A stretch of 64,000 nucleotides of DNA from Brachypodius melanocephalos (taxonomy: Eukaryota; Chordata; Aves; Passeriformes; Pycnonotidae). The position numbers and the translations under genes are program-made. Positions within the stretch are counted from its first letter, which is position 1, and each line of letters begins with the position of its first letter. Below are positions 40,501 through 52,500 of the stretch, piece by piece. The stretch covers positions 14,083,198 to 14,147,197 of the forward strand of contig VZSR01001854.1 of the NCBI GenBank assembly GCA_013398615.1, in the 5' to 3' direction. The notes beneath the pieces were generated by a model that had not been told where the DNA came from, ran no database searches, and saw only the letters and a program-made list of their open reading frames with translations.

Positions 40501-43500
40501 GGTTTGGTTTCCATGTTCAACAAGCTGCAAAGTTCTGGGGTTTTTTTTGTTTGCTTCTTTACACATAGAACCCTCAAGATTTCCCTCTGTCAAACACCTG
40601 TTGACTCTACAACAAACAACACCAGAACCACCTGGACTGGAACATCTTCACATGGAAGATATGGTAGATGGAAACTACCTCCTAAAGGATGTGCATGCAA
40701 GTGAGCTGAACACTGCACATCATTTCCCAGGTTTTAGCTGTCCTGAAGAGCAGTTACCCCCAAGCTAAAGGGTTAGAACTTTGACTCTGCACTTTCTACC
40801 CCAGCTAAAACAACCAGAACAATAAAATACAAAGAATGGAAATGGTTTCAAACACTTCCATATTCAGGATATAAACAGACATGCAAACCTTCTCTAATAG
40901 CTTAATTATATAACCAATTCGTATTTTTTAATTCTGTCAGAACTTTGGTCAACATGGGTCATGACAAGGCAAAAACTAAGAATGTTTTAATGACAGGAGA
41001 ATCTTCAGTGGCAAATAAAAAAATGGAAATAATGTCTGTGACTTATTTCTTGTCAGCTGCAGCAGAGCAAAGTGAGGGAAAGGAAAAACAAATTTGCTCT
41101 TGAATGGAAGTATATACCCTCAGCCAAGTTTTTGAGATTTTCACTGCACTTCTGAAAGAAAAAAAAAAAACAGGTTTAGCTGAACTTGCATATTCAGACT
41201 TATCGAGTAACACTGAAGGATAACAGAAGCCTTTGACAACTCTTCTCTCACTATGTAACTAAGTATTGAGAGTACTCTTTGACATACAAACACCCATATG
41301 CTTCATTAGCATAATTTTGCTTTTGAGTCAACATTCTAAATTAGTGTCTTGGTTTTTTTTCCTTTCACCCAATGGATATTACTAAGGCAAATATCCACAT
41401 TGTAAAAGTCAGGCATAATGCTGGGTTCACAGTCTCCAGGTAGGCTTAAGATACAAAACACATACAATTTACATATATAGAGAGAAACTACACTAGTGCA
41501 TTTATCTTGAGTAATTAAATCACGGTAATTACCCACTTGGTTTCAAAAATGTAACAAAAGAAAAGGCAAGAGTCTTTAAGACACAAAAGCCTTTGCAGTT
41601 TACCTCATTTGTTAAAAACGAGTCAGATATTTGCTTTAAATGTTTTTTTTAAATCCAGATCCTGGTAGATAATTATAGTTTCTTTTTCTTGAGATCCCAG
41701 CTTGACAATTAATGAATCTCTTGTGCAAAACTGAACAAGCAGCCCTCAATTCAAATTATCTGTCTTTCAGGAGTATTTATTATGCCTAGAGTCAGCTGCT
41801 GGAACAGGAATGCACATGATACTGCAAATCTCAGTTAAACAGGCATTAATGGGCTTTTAATAAAGCCCAGGACCGTGAGTAGCCTATTTATTCCAAATAA
41901 TTTCTGTGATAACATATAGTCCTGAAAAATGGTAGTTTTGATTCATAACCATACTTCTATTTATATGTTTCACCCTCCTCTAGCATCACAAAAAAAGCCT
42001 TCCGGCAGCAATCAGTATGACTGTCAATCAATAAAAATTGCAATCGTAGCCAAAAAAACCAAACGAACACAAGTGTTAAGAAATTACAAAAGCCTAGGAA
42101 AAATCAGTAATTCATCAGTTCAGAAGTTCAGCCAGCCAGCATCCTAGCTGTAATCAGACTGATCAAAATCACTCATCTTGAAGAGAATGTGGGCCGAGGA
42201 TCCAACCTCACAGTACCGTTTAACACTGACACCCTGACCACGGGGGTGCAACCGGCTTTTTAAGATATGCCACACATGTCTTCAGTTCACCTAAACCCAA
42301 CTGTGCAACTCCTCCCTTCTTTCATTGAGCCTTCTCCACCATATAATCATACCCACACAATGCTTTTTTAAGTAAAATTATATTTAGACCAGACACATAA
42401 AATTATTTCTGCTACAACTTAAGGCTGAGACCTGCCCAACAGGAAAAGTTTAAATTTGTGTAAAATGGTCTTATCACATATTGTTTTAAGGGACCACAAA
42501 TCACCACCCTGACAAGTCTTTTTATTTTAGGAAATAGAATTGAGTAAAATACTTCACACAGTAAGTTACAGTAATTGGATTGCAAATTGCTAAACACCTG
42601 AGAAAAACAAACATCAAAGAAGACCTACCTGGTGAATGTTAAAGTCACCTTTATCACAGCACTGTGAGCTAAGTCCGGGGTGTTTACCTGGGTCAGCTTC
42701 ATTTACATTAAGACTAGAAACACTGCTCCAAGTCTTTTCCTACAAGCTGCAAAAACAACGCCAGCTGTCTCCAAAGCCACAAATAGTTCTATGAACTGAA
42801 GCCGAAAGCTTTCTTGCTGAGCAACTGCTCAGATTTGTGCCATCATGGGGAGGCCACGCGCTCTGAGTTCGAGAGAACTCTGGAAAGATTGAATTCTTCT
42901 GCTTCCATTTACTGCCAGTTCCATTAAACTGTCTTCAACTCAGTTTACAATGAGATTAAAATAATGACTCATCCTAGCCTCCCTCTTTACACACAAATTA
43001 CTCTTCTCTCTTTTATTATTTTCTCACACCATCGTCAGCTGCCCATATCAGCTGACAGAGATTTCCTGAAGGGCTGTTTGCTTCTTTTGACTTCAAATGC
43101 AATGGGGAGTAGAGGTTGCATCATATCAACCTTAAAATGGCAAAGACTAAAACCATGACAAGTAGAAAGTCAAAACCACAGATGTTTCCACATCTGCTTA
43201 ACAAAGGGACATAAAATACCAGCTAACTAAGCCCTGAAAGTACATATATATTGATGCTGGAGAAAGCAGCAATGCTCACTTCACCCCTCCTGACAAATCC
43301 ATCTCCTGATAAACCACCCCTCACACACATCACAAATCCAAGGGTTTACAAACAGCACCATCTGGAGCAGACACAAACTCTGGGGGACAGCAGCTTGCAG
43401 CACAAAAGCAGCTGATGTGCTGCAAACCTAATTTAATTTTGACTAGCTTATTCCGTCTATGGCTAAATACCTTCTTGCTCACATCTACAGTTTGCACTGC

Positions 43501-46500
43501 CACCAGAGCTATGGAAGTATCCCCGAAGGTGCCTACAACAGACATATTAAACCCTTTCCCTCACATACACAAAAGGCTCTCAGTTCTACCAGGAAAATAA
43601 CTTCTCTTGACTTGTAAACAAACTTATAATTCATATTAATTCCCACTTAACTATGCTCCTTATGTCCTCCTGCTTTCTTTCTCAAGGATTAGATCAAAGA
43701 AATAAAATAGTTCAGCTCAGTGGTTTCAGTATTAATATACAGACTCATAATAACTGTATGTACAAGTGCCTAATACAAACCAACAATGTATCCTCTACAT
43801 GAAAACCAAAGCAAAGAGCACACTCAAAGTGCATGTTTTGACAATCAACTGATCAGGTGGATGAAAGAATGGATTTTGAGGTGCAACAAGTAACTATTCA
43901 CTAGTTAATAACACACCTCTAGAAGTCTAAACTTTCTCCTCTGTCTTACAAGCATAAACTTTGCTCACAGTATTAAAATAGAGTTTGTTTTTGTTAGCAT
44001 CTACAGATCAAGAGTGCACCTCTCTCCCAATCGTTCAAGCATAGCTGCCTAGGCTTTGTTTCACACTGGGGATTGGTCTCAGGGCACCTTACCTAGACTC
44101 CCTGCAAGCAATGCTAAACTGACACACACTCTTCAGGAGACACCTAAGGCATGCCAGCTAGGATTGGTCCTTCAGTCCAGATGACCAAACTAATTAATCT
44201 CCAAAACACAGTGTGAACATGAAGTCCTCAGCACCCGCTGTTTATCCCTACAGATGCGTTTCTACTGTGTCACAGCACCTGCTACAGCAGACACGGCCAC
44301 AAAAATCGAGGTTAAATTTTAACTTTTCCCAGCACCGTTTGAGTGAAACAGGGAAAACAATCTTGTTTGAAGAAGGGAATAAAGCAGATGCTGTGTTGTA
44401 ACACAGGCTTAGATCTGTGAACAGGCACAAGAAGTCTTGTCATTTGGATCCTAATGAGGCTCCTTGCCATGAGGCTGGCATGCCGAGGAAATTGATAAGC
44501 AGGTATGTAACACTGTGCTGGGTCTGGCTGAGGTAGTGAATTCTCCCCACAGCAGCCCTCACAGTGCTGTGCTTTGCACTGGTAGCTAGAAACACCCCTC
44601 CTAACACACCAGTTTTATCTACTGCCTAGCAGCACTTCCACAGAACCTAAGCTGCTTCTCCAACACTATCCTCTCATCTGCAGGCAGTGCGTAGACAAGA
44701 TCTTGGGAAGGGAGACAGCCAGGACAGCTGACCCCAACTGACCAAGGGAACATTCCATACCATCTGCTCAGCAATAAAAGTTAAGGGAAAGGAGGAGGAA
44801 GCAGGGCAAATTCATTACTATGATCTTTGTCTTCCAGAGCAGCCACTAACACATACTAAAGCCCTACTTCCCAGGAAGTGATGGACATCACCTCCTGATG
44901 GAACAGAGTGGATACACATTTTATTTTCCTTTGCTTCCATGTACGGCCTTTGCTTTTGCTTTACTAAACTATCCTTATCTTGACACATGTGTTTTTTTCA
45001 GCTCACTTTCTCCCTCCTCATCCTGCTGAGTAGGGGAGTAATAGAGCAGCTTGGTAGACAGCAGCTGTCCAGCCAAGGTCAACACACCTCAAATAAAAGG
45101 ATGCATCCCTAAACAAAGTTTAAATTGGCTCCAAGATAAAATTTCTTACTTTAGACAAAACTTGGCTGCAATATAGACTCTTTCAACTTAAGTGCCAAAG
45201 TACAGAATTACAAGATGACCAACTTGGTTCATGAAGAAACAACATAAATTTTAATTCTCCTGCCTGGTATTTGAATTTATTAGTTATAATTACTTTTCTT
45301 TTCTCAGAAAGGTGTTTCCTGTTTAAGGAAATAAACTCATTTGGGTTTATTTCTAGATATTTTCACAATGCTTATTTATTACCATTATTTTACATCTAAA
45401 ATAAATATAATCTAAGTCAGTCTACTTACCAAAACACAGGAATGATTCTCTGGTTTGTTTGTTTTTTTTAACTTGAGAAAACAGCAAGGACAAACTCATG
45501 CCCTAAGTTAGTAGGTAAACATTTCAGGTAAATATAGTCTTGGCTGGAAAGACAAACAGCTAGCTGAGGAAAGCAGCACGAAACCAGGTGGCTTTTTTAA
45601 GTACAGAAAAACAGCAACAGTCCATCGAACCTCCCTGTTTTCATTTCTAAATAGCAGTAATCCTATAAATCTAGTTAAAACTGCTAAGTAACTGCAGTCT
45701 TGTTATCTTCCACCACCAAATCTGATAGATTCCCATCTAAAAATAAAAGTAGATAGTATTAGTACCATATATTTTTATTTGTCTTTTCTAAAGCACCAAA
45801 TTGTCAAATACCTCACAGACACAGGATTAAGGGCCAAAGGGTAAAAGGAAAGACCCAGCACACAGAAAGACCACCTCATATACGGACTACCAGTCTAATA
45901 CTTCTGTCTAAATATGCCTGGCCTCTATGCTTCTGCACAGTCCGAATTAAGACATTTCAGGAAAGATGAGGTTTTGCTTCTATTGTACTTTTTTTTCTCC
46001 AGCCTTCTCTTACATGGCAGAACCATTTAAAGAAGGCTCAGCAAGATGAAAATTCCTTATTCCTTAATTCCCCAATTCTCTTGTAGGAGCGTCTAACTTG
46101 CTACAGGTTTATGATACTAAAACAAGTGCACCTTTGGTCAGCTAATCACAAGGAAAACAAACTGGTGATAAGGTTCAAGTTCATGGAAATTTACTGTAGC
46201 ACATACATCAAATCAAAGTGCTCACCTGCTGGTTTCCCAGTCTTGGTCATCCTTATCTTTTTCTTCTTTGGCATCTGAATTGTGTGGGTGTTTCTGCACA
46301 ATCCGCATCCCACCAGCTTTCACTGGAATGAAAATTAAATAGGTAACAACAAACCTTAGTCAAATCAGCATTAAATGAAGAATGTTTTAAAGGTGACCCA
46401 CCCTGCTTCCCTCCTGATGCTTCACATAGTAATTTAATAGTACCCACAGTTTGAAAAAAAGGCCCAAAGTGTTAAAAAAGTGGCAAGCCTAAAGAACAGC

Positions 46501-49500
46501 TACTTCAGGACCACATCTGCCTTTCTCTTTCACATGATGCCATCTTCACTTATCCTGAGAAGCTGCAGCTCATTTTACCATCTGCTTCCAATTACATTTT
46601 AGAAAACTCAATTCTGTTTTAATTCCCCCTCCACTGCATACTAGCTTGCAGCAGTTAGAACAAAACTGAGGCAATGACTTGCATAACACTACACAAAAGG
46701 CCACAAACCAAAGAAACTAACTTGTCATTCCAATACTATAATAATAGTATTTATACAAAGAAGTACTTCACAGTGTAATAAAAAGCAAAATTTAGGAGGA
46801 CTATTAACTTGCATTTAGAACAGAGCTTTTTGGTTTGCAAAACATATGAGCATTTACAACATTTTAAAACCTTGCATCATTTAAGTTTTAGAAATGATGC
46901 AAACATGAAAGCAGCCCTTTGAAAAACAAAACAAGAATTGAAAGCAAATCCACTTATGTGCCTCACTTACCCACTCCAAAGTGCAATCTAAAACAGGAAC
47001 CAAGCCAGGCTTAGTACTGCAGCTGCTAAGCAGCGCAACAGACAGGTTGCTCTTGATCTGCTTTCTGGTTCAATAGTGTATTTTTTCTTCAACCAATTGC
47101 TACTCATGCTTACAGGACAGCACAGGATAAGACGATGCATCTCGTTAGCTTAATTGGATGGGTTACATTGCCATCAGCAACCACATCAGAAAACCACTAT
47201 AGTAGTCAGAAGTCAATAAAACCACTTACAGACACGTTGGTTTGTGTTTCACAGTGCCTTGACACAGTGTCTGTGGTGAGGCTCGGCAGAGGTGTTAGCC
47301 GAAGCAAGCAGGATGCCAGAGCAGCACTCGGAAGATGCTGAAGCTGGCAGGGACAGGGAGGCTGTACCTCTGACAGCCCTCCTGTGTCCTGCCACAGACG
47401 GAGCAGGGCACCTCACAGCTGTTCAGTGCTAGCCCCAGAAAGCTAGATACAGGTCTAATTTCTAGTTCTTAACCACGACAGCAATGGAGAGGCCACTGCT
47501 GTGCATAAATTTTACAGCCTGGGTGAAAGAAAGCAAGAAAGAGAAAGCGACTCGCGGCAGGAGAAAGTGAAAGCTCTTCGGCCCTGTCTTTTAAAAACAG
47601 ATTTTAAGTTCTGAATGATATTTGAATGATAAACTTCTAATTCAATAAAGATCATTAACTAAAGACAGGCAATGAATGGAAAAACTCAAAAGAAATGTCT
47701 TTTAAAACCTATCAAAACTCTTATCATGCACTAAAAAACGCCAAACCCAAATCACTAACCATTTTGTGTTCTCTCTCCAGCGTAAAACTTTAACTGGTGA
47801 GAAATGTTTCACATCAGACAAGAAGGACAGTTTAAAAAACTGCATGTTTTTTGTTGCCTAAAGTGAAGCTAAAATTAAAACTCCAATTAATTTTTCTTGT
47901 TTCAAGCTCCTTAGAAATTTAACTTTGTTTGCAAAAGCAAACACTGAATTTTGTCAAGTGCAGTCTGGTTTTAACATCTCAGTTAATCCAAGTACTGCTA
48001 TGCTTTATTTACATTTATTTATAAATTATTAATTTATTTTAATTAATGTCTAAATTTAACATCATTGCACAATCAGGACCTTTTACTTATTTATTTCAAG
48101 TAACTTCTTCTGGAAGATGCTGTCTCCACAGCAACATCTGCCAGGGTTACAAACAGCAATTCTGAACAATACACATGCTTACATGTCCTTCAATGCCTAA
48201 CAGAAAACTAGAGAAAACAATACCTGAAAATTTAGTGCTAATTTAGATCTAAAATGTCTCTCCTCTCACATAGTGTGTCATCAGGCCATGTCTTTATCTG
48301 TCACTGGAAAAAAACGCACAGCTAACACAATCAGATTTGCCTGTACGCAGAATTAAAAAGTGGGGATTAAAAAGCAAATAACCAGACAACTAAAAATGCA
48401 TAATAGTGACTAATGCAGCAACTTAGAATTCCAAATCTGATTTTTGAACTAATATCAGCAGGCATAGTATAGACACCTTAATGTACTTTGGTGGATAATT
48501 GAATTATATTTAGCAATCCAAGGTTACTGTGCAGAAGGAACCAGCACACAGCTGCAATAATCATGTGTATTTGTGAGACCAGAAGTGAAATAATTAGATA
48601 GCATTCTGTACATATCTGCCACCCATGACACAGCATGCTCATACCCAATCCAGTTTCAGGAGATTTAGCTTAAGATGATAAATACCCTTGCAGCATAATT
48701 CACCTTCCTTTTCCAAAGGTATCAGCTAAGCTACATTACCTCAGGGTGTGACAAGAAAAGAAATGATTACATCCATGAAGCTAATGAAAAACCCACGCAA
48801 CATTTGTGAGATTTTCTCGGGAGTTATGAGGAATCATCCATTTCCTACTTGCCTAGCATTTACTATTTAATTCAATAGATGCTCACCATGGTGATTTTGT
48901 CACTTAAAAGTCATCCTTAAAAGAACTCAGATTTTCTCATCCTGCAAACAAAGGATTTAAATAACTGATAAACCACCTTCCAGAACACTGTCAAAAAGCA
49001 GTGCCCAGAAGCAGATTGTGTCAACGACCCTGTGTTGGGATTAGGAAGAAAGTAGCTCCTGTGCTGAAAAGCAAGTGCAGACCTCAGGTGCCAAGACAGG
49101 AGAGGACAGGGAATGGCTCCCTGGAGTGGTGACAGCCCTAAGCCTTTACTAAAGCGTGAAATAAAGAAGGGATAATTTGCCAGCACACTCAGAAGAGCAA
49201 CAAGTCTATCTGCTTCACTACTGAATATAAGTTTTGGATTCGAATTATCATATGTCATGTTTTCCCCCCTCGAGAGGCAGACAGGACAGTCCTGTGAATG
49301 CCAGCCTGTGTTCCTCACAAGGATATGACGACTACTTCTGGAAATGTATTAAACAACTGTGTTAATAAATTACCACTGAAGCTAATCTGGAGTCAGGAAG
49401 CATTCTTCTTTTTCCTCCCTGCCCCCACTGCTGGACTCCTCTCTGAGACTGAATTTTGAAATAAACTCCAGTGAGTTGGAGTGAGTACCAAGTGCCTGGA

Positions 49501-52500
49501 AAAGCACCACAGGTCAGGGGTGCCCCGGCCCCAGCTCGCTCACAGTGCAGACCTGAGGCAGTCCTTCCCAGGGAAATCTTCCAGCTCAACTCAAATCACC
49601 CACTGGTCACAGCAACTGGACAGGAACTTTTACAAATCCAGAGTCTCAGCAGCTTTTTTTTTTTCTTGAGTATATAGTCAATATTAACACAAAAATTTAT
49701 TTCTTATGTATTATGTAATAACAGATTCCATTACAACAATAAGATGTGTGAAAAGGGAAACACAAAATATACAAGATTAAAAAATACAAGATTAAGGGAG
49801 CATACATGAGCGTTCAACAAAGTAAGAAGAGGAGTTATTATATGCCTTAATTTCACCTCAGAGCTATTTTTTAATGTACGAAAAAGCACATACCTATTTT
49901 CACAAATCTATTATAAAACTTCCTAAATACGCTATTAACACAATTACCTTCTTTTATCCCTCCACAGTATGTACTAGATGAACAGCTAAAGCATAATTAC
50001 ACAAATCTCTTCAGAGGAACTGTACAAACCTACTCAGCAATGTATTATGGGTACACTTGATCTCACTGACAGACAGATATTTAATAAAGATTAAGTTAGG
50101 GCCATCTTAGATTTCAGAGGGGAGGTCAAAGTTGCTTCCTGCGCTGAGGTCTTGAGGTTTCTTTCCATTTCATTATCCTTTGTCTTTTCAAGTGCCTTTT
50201 CTTTTCCCCTATGTGAAAGATCAATGCAGAGAGGAATGCAGTGCAGCCAGTAAGCAAGAGCCAACAGTGCACTTGAAAAACAGTAGATTTGTCAATTTTG
50301 CTTTTAATTTGATGACCCAAATGCTCCCTAAGTTACACGTCCAACCTACTCAGCAGACTAAGACATCTGTACTTAAAGGTAGTGCTCTTTACAGAACTGT
50401 ATGCAGCACAACCTGGGCTTTTAAGCCATTTATCAACAGAGATTCCCTATCCACCCCTTTTCTTTGATAGAAATTTGCCTCGCTATTCATGAATAAAATT
50501 CCACCTGTATTATTTTTTTAAAGAATTTCTTACTTTCATTTTATTAAAACTTTTTGCAGACTGATCTATTGCACTATTCTAATATTCAGGGATTTAAATA
50601 AGCCTGAGATAAAGGATTAAAACCTATCTTCAGCCACTAGAGTAAACATATACTCTTGCTAGTCATAAAACTTCTGGTGGATTTTCCAGGTGTTAAAAGA
50701 CCAAAGGGCCAAACAGCTTAGGAAAATCTTCTTCCTGAAGCAACCTGAATATATGGTAAACCATTAGGATTTTGCTGGCCTCAAAGACACTCAGTGATCA
50801 TCCTCCTTCCAAAGATAAATTTTGTGTGCATGTTGACAAAAAGTAGAAAAAAAAACAAAACAGGGATGCCAATGCCCTTAAACAGCACATAGTTAAAGGT
50901 GTTCTTCAGTTCATATGTGGGTCCATGTTTTACAAAGAAAAAAACAGATGGCAAAGGAAACCTGTACTGTACTCCAGCTGAGCTTTTACACTGTACATTG
51001 CTAGTTTCTCATGTGGCCTAGAGAGGCTCACTTCAGGTCTTTAAAAAATTTTCACCAGTTTCAAAACACAGGTTTCGAAGCAAAACTCTCAAACACGGAA
51101 CAGCATCAGAAAATACAGCTACAAACCACATTTGTTTCATCGGTGATGTAGCTTGAAGACAGAGCTAAGCCAGTGTAAGATCTTAATGATCCCTCCACTC
51201 TGAAGCTGACATGTACCTCAAGACAAGCCAGCTCGAGGAGCTAGGGCAACAAAAGCTGTCAGCATTGGAAAATGATGCTTTGGTTTGCTCCCTGAAGCAG
51301 CTTAGCAAGAAGCCAGGTAAGAGCTAATGCCATGACAAGGGAGGCTGCAGGACTGGAATGACTGCTCAGCCAAGAGACTGACTTACCTGCACTGCTGAAC
51401 AGTATCTGCCATGCCAAGCAAAGCCATTATTTCTCACTTCTATTTAGAGGAATTTCAGGCCCTCATTATAAAGAGCACGGAATTTGATTATGGTTCAACA
51501 GCTGTTTACAAATTTAGTCTTAAATCTCATCAATTGATTTGAATATAAAACTAGCCACCTTGGGATTTTTTTACTGCAACACTTTAAAAAAAAAGCTCAC
51601 CAACTGCTCCACAGGGAAACATTAGACAACGTATGTAAAGCTGCTGATATAGGCACCAAAGTTCCCTTCTTAAACTGTAAGAAGCAAAACTAGCAGCACG
51701 TGAAGGAACACAACTTCGATACTGCGAGGAACTGAACCCCACCTCTGTACAGAGAGGAGCTGCCATCTATGGACCCTGACAGATGAGTGTCCCACTGGAG
51801 GTGACACACAGCTCCCACCCTGACCGCCCACTCGCACACAGTAGCGGGACGCAAGGCGATGGAGCTCCTTTGCTGGGCACTTCTCAAGCACCTTTACCTG
51901 CTTCCTACCCTGCCAGGCTCCAGAATCGCAGCCAGGAATCATCTGCTGCACGCTGCTCTGGCACTCACACCGTGACGCCCACAGGCAAAATGGATGCACA
52001 GAGCACTTCTGGTTTGCAGTGTGTGTTCACACCCAGCTGGAACAGCCCAGCAGGCTGCGTGGGGCCGAGATCTCTCCGCTCCCCTTCCCACCACCAGCAG
52101 CCCCAGGCGGGGTTCCGAAGGCCCCCGCCGCGTTTTGAGGGCGGGATGCCGGGGAAGATAATGCTGTCTGCCTGCCGGGTCGGAGCCTGGAGATGCCAAG
52201 CAGCACACACTCGATGTGGGTTTGGCCACAACCAGAGCTCTCCTCGGGGAGAGGCAGGGCAGGGAGCGTCTCCCCGTCACCGGGAGAGGCTGCCGGAGGG
52301 CAGAGAGCGCCGCGGGCGCCCAGGGCTCGGGCGGGGATCTCAGCACACCTCCCGCGGCCAGAGCGCCGCATCGCGCCCGAGCAGTGGAGAGCGAGGAAAC
52401 CCACCGGGGCTCACATCCCCGGGGACTCGAACACACCGGGGCTCACACCCCCGGGCTGGCATCGCCGGCAGCGGCGGGACCCGCCCGAGGCCGCCCTCAC

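Larger units (their letters stand above)
35691..44505 (-). other. DAP intron 2; simple repeats and one long palindrome, no gene recognised
   Basis: About 8.8 kb. Holds an A19 run at 37405-37434, an AT-rich inverted repeat at 39954-40017 and a short A run near 41159. No exon, RNA gene or clearly identifiable transposon. Confidence 0.65.
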
